A stretch of 64,000 bases of DNA, from the NCBI GenBank assembly GCA_030533445.1, contig CM060068.1:14041479-14105478 (forward strand). Reading direction: 5' to 3'. Below are positions 47,750 through 60,139 of the stretch, one piece after another (position 1 is the stretch's first letter; every line of letters starts with the position of its first letter). The stretch is from Cyprinodon diabolis. Taxonomy: Eukaryota; Chordata; Actinopteri; Cyprinodontiformes; Cyprinodontidae. The notes below the pieces were generated by a model. It saw only the letters and a list, made by a program, of their open reading frames with translations. It ran no database searches and was not told the DNA's origin. A program made the translations under genes and the position numbers.

Positions 47750-48775
47750 CAGCCCAGTTTTGTTCTAAATAAAAAGGATAAACTGAGTGAAATTAAATTA
47801 AAATGAAGCAGTTGAATACTTTTTAGAGCTCTGGTATTTAGCAATAACATCACAAATAGTGTTAAGATTGGAACAGAACTTCAAAAACAATCAACATATA
47901 CATTTCAAAGCTTATAAAGGGAGAAAAACTGAGGAATGTCTTCCGTCTCAGAATCTTTTCCATCATCATATTTTCCTGACCTCTGTCTTCATCCATATCA
48001 CTTTCAGTGTTTTGATATAAACAAACTGGATTCCAGCTGAACTGATTTTATTGCAGCTGTTATGTAATGATGTCATCAATATGTATGGAAATAACAAGCC
48101 AGTTTTGAGAAAGTGAGAGATAGGGTTAGGGTCCTCATAAAACAAGGTTAAAACGGACAATGTGAAAAACTACTTAAGTACTAGTTAAGTATTCATACTT
48201 GGTTGTTGACAGCGCTGATTTTAATTAAGGAAGCCTTCAACAGATCCTGGCTCAGCAAAGCTGTTACTGACTAAGGGTTTTAGAAAATAATTGTACAAAA
48301 AATAAATAAAGCTTTCCTTGCAATCATAGCTGCATGCCTTAATAAGTATGTCTTTATATCTACTGACTAAAAAGCTTGGCCATTTCACCCAACAATGGTG
48401 ACTAATAACAAAGATGGCGCTGGCACTGCGCAGTGAAGGAGGAGTTACCTGACCAACGGGGAGCAGAAAGCAGTGATCATCTGTCTGAACGTTTGAAATA
48501 ACTGAGTTCACTATAAATTCCACCATACAGTCCCTGCTCTACATAGTAATTGAAGGATTCAGGAGTTAGGGTGGACATTCGGACAGTAAGCTTGTATGAT
48601 CTAGTAACTGAACAACAACTTTTAAACAGAGTATGCACGAGGAGAAATGGGCTTGCGTTTAATAGGCTTTCCCTCTCTGCAGCAGGTACAGGGTTGTGCA
48701 AGTGCATATTTTTTTTTAAGTGGAAAGGTCTGATATTTTAAAAAAGATCATGAAAATCCTCCACAATACCTTTAA
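47750..48775 (+). repeat. Dispersed repeat, copy A (about 1 kb)
   Basis: Two blocks, 47760-48180 and 48440-48775, are homologous in order and orientation to 55490-55960 and 56115-56375. Shared landmarks include CAGTTGAATAC..TTT..AGCTCTG, GGAATGTCTT.CGT.TCAGAAT, CTGTCTTCATCCAT, GCAGTGATCATCTGTC, GAGAAATGGGCTTG and CTCCACAATACC. No coding region and no obvious terminal repeats. The sequence between the blocks differs between the copies. Confidence 0.7.
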
Positions 48776-48913
48776 GCAGTGGCTGAACAAAATGCAGGAT
48801 ACTTTTCAGGCTAAGCTGAGATTCCTCTGCTACCTAATCAGAAGAGGAGCTTCAAAGGACAGCCCTTTAAAGCTTGCTAGAAAGCCAAGTTCCCTCACCC
48901 ATTTTTCTCTTTA

Positions 48914-49326
48914 CCCCTTGCTCACACTGGCTCCGGTGCGGTTACCGAGCCGACGGAGACCGCAACTCCCGCACACCCCCTCTCACACCGCCCTTTTGAC
49001 TACGGTGCGGTGCGGCTCGGCGGCTCCGGCAACAGGTCCGGAGATTTAACTCACAAGAACAGAAGTTCACTTGAGTTCACGTAACTTCACGCGATAACAT
49101 GGCCCAAATAAGGATATTTGCGAGAGCTTGTTGCGGAGGGCTCCCGCACGCCACAAGGATAGCTTTCTTGCTGAATTTTCTGCAGCGCCGGAGTGTCTCG
49201 GTAACCGCAGCCGGACAGCTCAGCAGCCGGTGAGAGAGGTTTACGTCTTTTTAATGACTTGGAATAACTGCGGCGCCGCACCCACCGCACCACAACGGTA
49301 AGACCGGAGTCGGTGTGAGCCGGGGG
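48914..49326. mobile_element. GC-rich Harbinger-like MITE, 413 bp
   Basis: The left end CCCCTTGCTCACACTGGCTC pairs with the right end, whose reverse complement is CCCCCGGCTCACACCGACTC. TTA flanks both sides (48911-48913 and 49327-49329), fitting the 3-bp target duplication of PIF/Harbinger elements. It is strikingly CpG-rich (many CGG/CCG) in an AT-rich region. The 68- and 109-codon frames overlapping it are not recognised. Confidence 0.75.
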
Positions 49327-50037
49327 TTATGCTTGTTGATCTAGATGAGCCATATTGGGACATCACCATCTGAATGAGAAGCCTGGAAGTACATAGTCAG
49401 CGAAGTGAGAATGACCATGTTCTTGAACATAAGAAGGGCTTAATAAGGACTGCAGTCTACTTCCCAGAACCAGATAGCTGCAGAACAGGTTAAATTAACT
49501 TCCTCTCTCTTGAGTTCTCAAGGAGAAACTTGTCCCAGTGATCCAAGGGGCAGAATCAAAGAAGCTCCCTTCCAAGAGTCGTAGAGCTAAGAGAGGTCAA
49601 AACAGCTGGTGGGTTTTTCCCACCTAGTTTTGAAAGCTTATTGATCAGATGGAAGGTAGTTTAATTTTTTTTAAATATATGTGGGAAGACTTTGACCTTA
49701 ATTTGAGCTTGAATCATACTTTCATCTGTAACACACAGCCATTTGGGCATATATTCACAAAAAACACAGAACAGTCCAAAAGTTATTTGATTAAGTATTA
49801 AATAACATAACTGCATACATTTGCACTGCAACAGTCATAAACTGTATAATCAACAGGTTTAAAAAAAATCTCCTGGTTTATGAAAAAATGACAATCCAAA
49901 TAGTCACAATTTTGAGAAAATGTCCTCTGTCCCATAGCTTAGATGTCAGACATATACATATTTATACTGCTAAACACAAACACACAGAGCTAATTGATAG
50001 ATTATTATGGTACGGCTTGCTTTCAGTTGTTAACGCT

Positions 50038-50131
50038 TCCATCCATCCATCCATCCATCCATCCATCCATCCATCCATCCATCCATCCATCCATCCATCC
50101 AGTCAGCCAGCCAGCCAGCCAGCCAGCCAGC
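50038..50131. repeat. Compound microsatellite (CCAT)n then (CAGC)n
   Basis: About 15 CCAT units followed by about 7 CAGC units. The two open frames across it encode only PSIH and SQPA repeats and are artefacts of the array. Confidence 0.97.
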
Positions 50132-51914
50132 GCTACCCATCTCCAGCAAGTGTTTGTGTCTTACTCTATTTCCTCCCAATCTTCCTTACACTCACACATT
50201 TTTCTATCTCTGGCAGACTGTGAAAATAGGATTTTCCTTGAAAGTAACTCCAAATATTATATCACATCCTTCCTTCTGGTCCCTTGTCCCTCTCCCTTCC
50301 CCCTTTCTGCCTCTATAAATAGAAATACAACCCCAACTGTACATTTGTTTATGGGTAACTCCCTACATAATTCACACCATCAAAGCAGTAATCCCACAAC
50401 TTAGTTATTTCCACATTTCATTTACAGTAAATAAATATACTTTTCAGAATCTGCAGCTGCATCACATCATCTGCTGGTGCTCATGTTACAGAAACGCAAC
50501 ACATACTTTCTGCAATAGGGTATTTTTTCTTATTTTTCTTTCTTATTCTGTATAGAATACAATGTTTTCATTTTAATACCTCACTTTGTTTTATTGGTGA
50601 AAATGACAAAGGACTGAATCACAGATTTTTTACCTATATTATTCCTTTTTATTTTATTTTTATCTGGAATTCCTGGAACTAAATGAAAACATCTTCAAAG
50701 TATATCTATATAGTAATTCTAGGGGTTATGGGAGGTATCAGATTCCTCTAAAAGACTGCTTCTGTTGTTATCATGGATTGCAAGAAGGTTTTACCAAGTT
50801 TTACCAGATCAAACAGTAACTTAGGATTAAATCATTATATAAGCCACTTGTCAAAACCCCTCATTCTTAACTGCACCAGTAATGGTTGGTGGTTGAGTGT
50901 GCTGCATTTTCATCCTGAGCTGCAGGTTTCCATGGGTTGGTGTTGTAGAGCTGCAGCAGAGCACTCCTACCTGAACGCAGTCTCCTGCCAGCCTGTGGAG
51001 CTACCTGACACCAAATGATGTTAAGCTATCCTGGCCTCTCGTGTCCCTGAATCTGTAGGCATCTTGTTTCCTTGTTTCTCAATGTATTTAGCTATTCCAG
51101 TTCTCTCAACTTCACTGGCCGGCTCCATAGTTGTCATTGGCAAAAGCATTCTTCTGCTCTTTGTGCTTCCAACTTTGAACCTCCTCTTACTCCAACTTGC
51201 ATGCTCATCTCCTAACTCCCAACTCCATCAAGCTTAACCCCATAAATTATCTTTACTCCTGGAAACACTATGCCATTCCTTATAATGAAAACATTGTCAT
51301 GATATCCTACATTTGGGTAAATAACTTTCTAAGCCTCAGATATGACAATAGCTTTTTACTGCTCAATAGTATGTAAGAGTTAATAATCTCTTAAAAATCT
51401 ATCAATCCTTTTTTTTTTTTTTGGTTTGTAGTTGTTAAGTCTTCCTATGTTTGTAATTCACAGTAATAGAGTGTTAATGGCTGCCTACATTTTATGTTGC
51501 AAGTGAAACATGCACCAGCAGAGTTAAAGAGTTTCAATCAAACTCATTTTTCATAGATGTTCTAGATCACACATGGCTGCATTCACCTGGATTTGGTGCA
51601 AAGTTACTAGGGAAGAGGAGAAATTTGTAAAGGATGAGTGATTTCAACATTTTTCTTTTTCCTGAGGTGTAATTTTTAATGTTGGTTTAAATGTCGTTCT
51701 GGGGTTTCTGACAGGAGATTAATCTGTTAAGCAAAATGCAGTCCAAATGTGGATTTTTAAGTTTGTATTTTGTCATGTTTAGTAAAAATACTGACGCCAA
51801 GGAAAATCACTTTGCCTTGAAAAATGTTATTTTGCAGCATGATAGATGCCTTATCTGATGGCCATCTCATTTATCCTGGACTGTCAACTCTTACTGTGAT
51901 GTTTTAGTGCCTCT

Positions 51915-52184
51915 CTACATGTCTTGATATTGCCACCTTTCCCGTTCCTTACTCTGCCTACTTCTTTGGCTATAACTCTCTTTCCCAAATCCTATATTTG
52001 TGGCTGCATAAAGGTCAAAGTATTTTTCATTCCAGTCATCTGTGGGAGATGGAAATGTCATCTGTGTTGTATATGAGCTTTGGTACACCCTGAATCTGAG
52101 CTCCAAGAGTTCTGCAACTACATGTCTAACAAGGTCTGCAGGATGTGGTTTGCCTTGATCAAAAATATGTACTTTAAATCTCAT
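51915..52184 (-). CDS. Unidentified 89-codon ORF
   Basis: Minus-strand frame starting MRFKVHIFDQGKPHPADLVR and ending at a TAG. It has a balanced, protein-like composition (acidic, basic, aromatic residues spread along it; VVAELLEL, VYQSSYTTQM, TDDWNEKYFDLYAATNIG) unlike the low-complexity frames elsewhere here. I do not recognise the family. No ribosomal or splice context supports a start, and no neighbouring frame extends it. It could be a fragment of an old element or host exon, or chance. Confidence 0.2.
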   Translation of the reverse strand: MRFKVHIFDQGKPHPADLVRHVVAELLELRFRVYQSSYTTQMTFPSPTDDWNEKYFDLYAATNIGFGKESYSQRSRQSKERERWQYQDM

Positions 52185-52639
52185 TGTTTGTAGGCCTTAT
52201 TATCAATTAAAACTTATTTCAAAAGTATTAATACCCCCTTGTGTGTTGAGCCTTCTTACTTAGTTTTCACAAAATAAAATACTATTTAACATTTGAAAAC
52301 CTATATAACTCGTTGTTAAATATATTCCTGCTCTGTGTAGGAAGATGTTTCTATAAATCCAGCTTTTTGCAAAAGCCTTAGATGTAAAAAGACAACTTTG
52401 TCCACCTACACTAAGATGACCACGCAAGACGGCATTTTAGAGAAGCAGTCTAGAGGCTCATACTATATTTGAAGGAGAAACGGGTACTCAGAGCTAAAGG
52501 GGAAAACTCTATTTTCAATAAAAGTATTAATCAATCACATAACAATTTGGGCCTTTTTAAAAGAGTGGTGAAAAATACAGCCATTATTATAAAGACAGAA
52601 AGTTAAACACTGAACATTATCAACAAAATAACTTTTTTA

Positions 52640-52740
52640 CAGGAACACATGGTGGTGGCATAATCATGATTTGGGGATACTTTTCTTCAGGGAAATGGAA
52701 GGAGGTCGGTGAATGAAGATGGAGGCAAATGCAAGGTAAC
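52640..52740 (+). pseudogene. Tc1-like transposase fragment (relic)
   Basis: Plus-strand translation THGGGIIMIWGYFSSGKWKE corresponds to the 'KHGGGS.M.WGCFS..GTGK' block of Tc1-like transposases, then a TGA stop and the KMDGAKYR-like segment in decayed form. About 100 bp only. More similar to standard fish Tc1 families than to the DD36E element. Confidence 0.65.
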
Positions 52741-52744
52741 AGAG

Positions 52745-55080
52745 TGTCAACAGCAAACACTGACTGGGAAATAAAAGACAGCCAGATTAATGCAAACCTA
52801 TTTTTGTCGATTGGGTTTAGGAAAAATTACACTGTCCCTGGAAAAAAGCAGCAAGGTTCCACCATAACTTTACTGCTTCTACTATCAGGCTGTTGGACTC
52901 AGGGTGTCAAAGTAAAATGAAGGCCTCCTTCACTGACTCCACCAAAAATTTATTTTCAGGGTGTGTGTTTTGTAATGCCCGTTTGAATATTAATGAGTCA
53001 AAAAAGTTTTGTGCGGTCTGAAATTGTACCGAAACGATCCCATCTCTGACTCATAACAACTGCTGTACACGACAACAGGACATCTTGCTCACCTACCTTA
53101 CTCTTTCTTTTTCCCCTTTGCAAAAAAATGGAAAGAAATCCCAAAGGTGCACTTAAGATAAATTATACAATACAATGATTTTAATGTTACAAAAATTGTT
53201 TTAAGGTGTTTAAAAGTTGTACGCAAAATATGAAATCCAGGACCTTCTACCTTTTTTTTTGGTCTCCAAAAGATGTTTTTTTTATCCTCAAACAGGGTTC
53301 ACCTTCCAGCTGGGTTACGACCCTAGATTAAACACATTTCACGTGTTCCTGTCGCCCAGTCAAAGTCAAAACCTGAGTCTAATTAAGATTCCATAATAAA
53401 TTTGACCAATAGTGTCTGGGGAAGATCTCTGCTAATCTAAGAAAGAAATGTTTTGCAAAAACTATTTAGACATGGTCTACGTCTTGCAGAGACATATCCT
53501 ATTAGAAAAACTTATTGATTTTTGCCTAGGAGTGTTTAAAAAGAAACAAAACCATTAAAAGAATTACGCTCCTTAAATGTTCTTAACTGAGCACCCATTT
53601 TCTAATTTGTCTGCTTGTATGTTTTCACCTGATTACAAGATTACATAACAGTCAGCTGATTGCAGCCAGGATTAGCATACAGAGGCCATTGATAAGGGAA
53701 GGGAGGGGAGTTTTTTTCTCAAAAAGAGAGAAGAAGCCTCTTTCTCTGCTTCTCAGATAACAAGGAAAGAACATAATGAAATGTTTACAAGTTGAAACAG
53801 GTGAATAGGATTTTTTTCTTTGTTAATTTAGACAAAAGGCCTATATGGGAAGCCAAATGCAGTAAAGGTAAAGAATGGAAAAAATGGCAGATGCTGTAAT
53901 ATGACACACAAGCCCACTTGCAGCGGTACAGGCTGTCTAATGAGCTCTCTGCGAGGTTAGAGGCCATTTAATCAGTGTTGGGTTTCTTGACCCCTCATTT
54001 TGTCATGATCAGATGCCCCCCAGTCTCTTCAGGTTTTGTGTGAAGCCGTTAAGTGATAACACTATCAGATTGTTTCACCAAAGGCAAACGATGCTCCACC
54101 CGTTAAAAAAAAAAAAAAAAAAATACCAACATCAGGTTGCTTTCCATGACCAAAGGGATCCAGTCTTTAAACAAGTTACCGGTGGAGATAATTTGATTAG
54201 GTAGTGAAGCATAAAAACAAGTTTTGCATCCTGTCCTTCAAAGTTTGTTTATAACTCTCTAACTCCAGTGTAACAGTTGGGTGACTTGCACATAAATAGG
54301 TCTGTCTTTTGTTTCTGGTTAACAATGCCCCATAGATGTTGGTGTACTGTCTCCAATTGGAGGCTGAAGTGGAGCGAAAGGTCTCTTTGTGTGTTTATGT
54401 GTTTCCAGGATGCCATATTATAGTTTGCTCCAAATACTGAAATTCAGCATATTATCTGCAGCTTTTTCATACAAAAGTGGTTGAACCATTGAGTTGATCT
54501 GAGCCTTAAAAAGCTCCTTTTGTAACGAAAACAATGGAAAACCAAAGGAGGAGGGAGCAGTCTGGATAGCCTCAAAGGGCAAAGTGGACTGTAAAAGGTT
54601 CCCCCGCTCTCAACCCCCCACCATTCAGATTCTTGTGATTGAAGGTACTAAACATGATACTTCAGCTGCCAAAAGACATGTACTGTAGCTGTGAAAAGTT
54701 TACCCTGAGCGATATGTGGAAGTCTCGACTCTTCATTACGATGTTCCAAATTTTTAAGGGAATCAAACTAAAAAGGCTTCAAAGTTCAATTGGACCTATC
54801 TGAGCCTGGACTGGAGATCTAACAGCGAAGCTTTATGTGAAATGGAGCAGAGCAAATTGTGCGTCCTTAGGGAGCAATGGTCCTTTTGTGTTTGCAAAAA
54901 GATGTTACAGGTCTTCCATAAATTTTGTTAAGAGTAAAATCTCTTTATCCAACATCTACTGTAGTTGCAGGATCAGCAAGGGAAGTAAAGGATAAGCAAG
55001 CTGGTATACAGTATAAGGTTGGCTCTCTGCAGTTGCTTTGCCCCCCCAAAATGAAAAACATTTCCAGTTACATCAGGTGC
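52745..55080. other. Non-coding stretch, no gene recognised
   Basis: Includes a poly-A run at 54105-54122. The part at 53590-53710 (GATTACAAGATTACATAACAG ... GCCATTGATAAGGG) might be conserved non-coding DNA, on appearance only. Confidence 0.45.
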
Positions 55081-55082
55081 TC

Positions 55083-55120
55083 TACTACATAGACTGCTGC
55101 AGGAGATCCTGCCTTTACCA
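55083..55120 (+). repeat. LINE tail remnant
   Basis: AGACTGCTGCAGGAGATCCTGCC resembles the 'agactgctacaggagatccttcctgcc' segment of the L2-like tail at 3630-3790. Very short. Confidence 0.35.
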
Positions 55121-55199
55121 TTGATAATGATACCTAAATGGTAAGATTTATAGCATTTAATTCCGCTTCTGAATCATATATAATCTTTTTATTGTACTG

Positions 55200-56375
55200 T
55201 AAAGGGAACCGAGGAATACATTATAGTCATATTCATTACTTAAGTAAAACTATAAATAAAAACCTGTGTAAAAAAGACTGGCAAAAGTACCAATTAAACT
55301 ATTTTACATAAGTAAAAGTTAAAAGTACAGATTCTACAATGCACTTAAGTACCAAAGTAAAATTAAGCTTTTTGTCTTGAATAATAGAAAAATAAAGCAC
55401 CAGTCTTACAAAAACATTTATATGCAAATACGTGCCTTTCCTCTTTCTCTGTGTTGTTAGAACATAAAAATAATGACTAAGACTATTTTTATTCTAAATT
55501 AAAATTCCAGACAGAATAATGCAAATAAACTGAACAGAAGTCCTGCATAATCAGTTGAATACATTTAAAGCTCTGCTATTCAAAGTATTAAAGTCGCAAA
55601 AGGCATTAAAATGACTTAATTTTAAACATAATCAATATGTAAATTTTAAATCTAATAAAGGGGGAATGGATGGGGAATGTCTTGCGTATCAGAATCTGAT
55701 CCATCATCTGCAATGGTTTCAAGCCCCCTGTCTTCATCCATGTTGCTATCAGCGTTTTTTCTATAAACTAATTATGCTCCAACTGGACAGTCTCTCTTTG
55801 TGCTTTTGAGTTTCCATTTGTTTCTTGCAACTGTTACGTCATGTTATTATCAGTATTTAAAGAAGTAACAAGAAAATTTGAACATTGAGTAAAAGTACAG
55901 TGTCCTCACTTTTAAGTATAGTACAGATATAAAAAAATAACAGTTATTTAAATTGAGCAATGAAGTATAGTTATACATTATATTTAATCAATTAATACTT
56001 CTGTAAAGCAATACCACTTTTACAATTTTAACATATCATACTGCTGTTTGGAAGGATTTTAATTTTACTTAAACCTATAGAAGACAGTCTTTTACAGTGT
56101 GGATCATCTAAATAAGTGGTCCTCGTGACCAACCGGACATAAAGCAGTGATCATCTGTCCGAAAGGTCAGTTAACTGAGTTTGCTATAAAGTCCACTATA
56201 TAGTCCCCGCTGTATGTGAACACAGTAAGCTTGTATGAGCTATGAGTCCTGCACATTTTAATCAGGGCGTGCACAAGGAGAAATGGGCTTGTGCATGCCC
56301 TTGCATGTGCATTTTTTAAATTGGAGAGGGTGGGTCTTTTAAAAAATCTTCCACAATACCATTAACTGTTTCCCA
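55200..56375 (+). repeat. Dispersed repeat, copy B (about 1.2 kb)
   Basis: Homologous to copy A at 47750-48775 over two blocks (55490-55960, 56115-56375). It extends further left into ACTTAAGTAAAACTAT, AAGTAAAAGTTAAAAGTACAG and TTAAGTACCAAAGTAAAATT, a sequence style common in dispersed fish repeats. No coding region. Confidence 0.7.
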
Positions 56376-56379
56376 CCTA

Positions 56380-57080
56380 CTGTAATATTTCAACTGCAAG
56401 ACGAGTAGTAGTAATGGTAGGTAGTTACAGTCAGCCTGACAACATCGCAGAACCATTTCCCCACCAAGAAACACTAAGCTGCTAACTGCTGCTGTGCTAC
56501 CAACTGAGTAAAACATCAAGAGGAGACATCCTTATCTATCGGCTCACACAGAGAGAAACAGGGAAGACATGGATGAGGAGACAAGACGGGAAAAAAAATC
56601 TGTAACAGAGTGTGAATGAAAGGTTCTGAAAGCAGGGAGGCATGGAATGAAAGAGGCGTTCAGATCCAGGTAATTTTGGAAAGGAAAACTCAGTGTGGGA
56701 GAAGACAACTAAGCCTATAATGAAGCTGGCACATGTGACATCTGTTGATACTGGGTTTTTAGATGTCACTTCTTCATTTTAGGTAAACTTGAAAGCTTTC
56801 AAGACCTCAACTAAACATCGACACAAACTTCCTCTTATACAGCATATTTTCTTTTGAAGAAATGCTAATCTGGATTTCTTTGGTGCACTACCAGACCCAT
56901 GACACTTGAAAAACTAGGTAAAAACAACCAATATAGAGTTTAATTTGGAGTTATGTAGTAGAACTATGTAAAGAACACATCCATATTATTCTATAGTGGG
57001 AACACTGGTCCATAGCTCTAGTTGAGAATTGTTAAAACAGTTTTTCATATACTCTGAGCAGGTCACCAATGAAACACACT
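56380..57080. other. Non-coding stretch, no gene recognised
   Basis: Short frames only. The first 150 bp may still belong to the repeat at 55200-56375. Confidence 0.45.
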
Positions 57081-57084
57081 GTAA

Positions 57085-57880
57085 AGGCAAAGCAAGGGAA
57101 TTTAATTTATATTTATAGCACATTTCAGTAGCAAGACAATTCAGTGTTGTACATGAGAAAAAGAAACGCATATTGCAGATGCACAGAGGCAACACAAGTT
57201 GTTATACTTAATAAAAGCTGAAGTGATTGATGAAAAAATATAAAAGGATTAAGAAAATGAAAAAGAAAGTTATACTGTAAAATTTAGCAAACAATGTTAG
57301 AAAGCACATTGGAAATCCACTTAAAAAAAAAAAATCATCTCGATTTAAAGTGACGTTTCAACGCCTCTACAGTTTTCTGGGAGGAGTTTGTTTCAGATTT
57401 GTTGAGCCTAAGAGTGAAATTGTGCTTTTCTAGGTTTGGTTCTGATTCTAAGGATGAAAGTAGATTGTAGCCAGAAGATCTAAGAGATATGTGTGGTTGA
57501 TACACTAACAGCAAGTGTGTAGCTGTTCAGCAATTTAAAGACTGACAGAAGTTTTTTAAAGTCTCGTCTCTGAGAGATGGGGAGCCAATTTACTGATTTT
57601 ATCAATGGGGTGATGTGCTCCACTTTGTTTTGGTGACAATGCAGGCTGCAACATTTTGGATTTACATTTTAGGCAAACTTGTGAAGACACCAGTTCGATA
57701 ATAATTTCTTCTAAAGATGAGCGCATTCATTTTTAAGCCGAGCCCTAAAAGTAGACAGGTCAGAAATTCTAGGAACAACTAGTAAACCTACACACTGAGA
57801 GGGAAGGGCTCTCTAAAACAAGAAAGCACTTCCCTCTCTAATACAAGAAGGAGCTCTGTTATTTAGGGGTTTAAAGGATT
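57085..57880. repeat. Dispersed fish repeat (LINE 3'-region type)
   Basis: TTTATATTTATAGCACATTTCAG...CAAGACAATTCAG...GTTGTACA (57105-57155), and later GGGGAGCCAATTTACTGATTTTATCAATGGGGTGATGTGCTC and GCAGGCTGCAACATTTTGGAT, follow the order of a repeat widespread in fish ('tatagcacatttcat.caa.gcaattcaaagtgcttta ... gagccagtgtagtgatttt.a ... gctgcagcattctgga'). Decayed and non-coding here. Confidence 0.6.
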
Positions 57881-57889
57881 TTAAATTAT

Positions 57890-60095
57890 ATTCTGGATTT
57901 AACAGGAAGATGCCTAATGCCTCGAGTTTTTTTGGGTTTGATTCCTGAATTTTGTTTCTGTTGTTGATTTCTTCATTAAACTTACAAGAATCTTTCTATG
58001 CCTCCCTCATCTGTACATTTGGGTCCTCAAACAACCTCCACCCTCACATTGTCAATTTTTGTCTAATTCTTACATTTTTCCTAATCAAAAGTGCTTTAAA
58101 TATGTTATTTTTTTGTGCTTCTTAAACAGATTAAAAGGTTAATGAATCTCAGACAATAACCCCTTCAAAAAGTAACAGGACTTATATATCTCTTTGACAT
58201 CCATAATTTGTAAAAGGACCAAGGCGGTGGGAGGGGTTGAAGTCTAACCCCTAACTGTTTTATCCCTGTCTCTCTAAATGTGGGTTCATAGCCCCATATC
58301 AACACCCTTGTGTGAGGGTAATCAGGCGTTTTATCAAGGGGCTTTAAAGCAAAAATATGAAGAGGGAAATTATAACTTCATTATAATAATTTCTCTGAAT
58401 ATCAATTCTGGCTATTTTTTACAATAAAGTCTTTGAGAAATTCTTAGAACAAGAGCAGACTTTCTCAAAAACCCTGCACAGTTCTGACATCCTACCAGGA
58501 TCCCTTCACACTGTGTCAAAACCAAAATATCATTTTGTGCGTCCCTAATATCCTCACTAATATCTGAATGGACATCCTGCAGTGTCTACAGGCTGGACTG
58601 TGATTCTCACTGAGCTTTATACCAACTTGGGCGCAAGGATGACTTTTTATGAGCATGTCAGTGAGGCCTTTGTTAACTATACAGAAAATCATTAACAGTG
58701 GTTTTCTGTAGAAACTTCTCAGGTAAACATGCTTATTGACAAGGCCGCAAAAAGAATGATTTTGGCCTGCGCATATTTTCATTTAGACATGATTTACCAT
58801 TGCTAACTAAGATGAGTTATAAAATGGTAGAATTTGGAAAGTGTTAACAAGATACTCAAGACGCCATCTTTAGAATCCCTGAAGAATAAATAAGTCAAAA
58901 ATAAAAAAAAGCATATCCAACACACTAACAGCTTCAAGTTATTCACTCAAATTTTGTTCGACTTGGTGAAATTCAAACATCTGCACAAACATTTATTGAA
59001 AGCAGAAGGACAAATGAGGAGAGGATGATGGATGCAGAGCTGCTGATACCCCTGAGATTTAAAACATCTCCATGTGTTTTTTCTTTTTTTTTCTTATTCC
59101 TAAAGGCAAATGCTGTGCTCTAATGTGAAAGACCTAAAGGGTTTATTTTAGGACTTAGATTTCAACAAAGTTTAACTTTGTTTGCATTTATATGCTTTAG
59201 TTTTATAAGCATGTTCATAAGAGCAAGTGAACAAGAGACTTATGTTTGGCTTGCATTGTTATTTAATACAGTGGTCATTCCTGATTCAATTTAAAATAAC
59301 TAAAACTGATATACTGTAGTATTTTTGGGGGGCTCATCTGAAAAAACACAAAATCAAACCTAAAAAAAACCAACAAAAATGAAAACCACATTTGCTCACA
59401 TTAAGGTTCTAGTATAACTGCTTTGAATTCTCAAGTGAAATTTGCAATCTGATCTACATTATAAAGTAAGAAATGAAAGAAAAATATATATAGTTTTAAA
59501 TAGGCAGTCAGATATAAAACACGAATGAAGACCAAAACAGGAAGTAATAGCTAGAATGAAGAGTTGAAAACGAAAATTACAAAAACACAGATTTTAAGTC
59601 AGAGGATCAGTCATCATAGGAGCCAAACAGGAGAGGACTGAAGTAGAGCAGGATGTCATCAAGGTGCAGACAGAACCAGTCTTAGCTTTTGAAAAAATAA
59701 ACCAAGAAGTTTTTTCCTCAACGCTAAGCAGGGATCACCTTTCTGTCGCCTGGTTTCACAGCTTGGTTAAAAACACACCCTCACAAATGTTTTCATAAAG
59801 ATGTTGCAGAGTTTCTTTTATATATCTATGCTTTACTGAATGCTGAAGCTCAGCTAAATGAGTCTGAATTTGGGTCATTGAACACATCTAACAGATTAAT
59901 GTACAACGGGAAAGGTAAATCAGAAACTTGATCACAACCTGCACCAGTTGAAGGTTTTGATAAGAATATTCAGTCAAGCTTAAATACAGTACCTTCCAGA
60001 TGTCTACCGCCTAAACCTTTAACTATATGTCACGTTAAGAACCACATCCTTCAATGTTGTTACAGGAGCCTTGCATTTTGTATTTAGTTTTATCC
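57890..60095. other. Non-coding stretch, no gene recognised
   Basis: AT-rich; no frame or repeat that I can name. Confidence 0.5.
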
Positions 60096-60139
60096 ATCTT
60101 ATAAACTACTTTCACTTTTCTGCTAAAAAAAGCACGTAA

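Larger units (their letters stand above)
49330..52640. other. Non-coding stretch with compound microsatellite and one unexplained ORF
   Basis: No gene is called with confidence. It contains the compound tetranucleotide array at 50038-50131 and a short minus-strand frame at 51915-52184 listed separately. Confidence 0.45.

Noticed and set aside
48118..48132. Telomere-like AGGGTTAGGGT
   Set aside because: Less than two units, inside a dispersed repeat; not an interstitial telomere array.
49888..50404. Two overlapping frames of 111 and 136 codons
   Set aside because: Their length comes from the CCAT/CAGC microsatellite, which has no stop codons; the encoded PSIH and SQPA repeats are meaningless.
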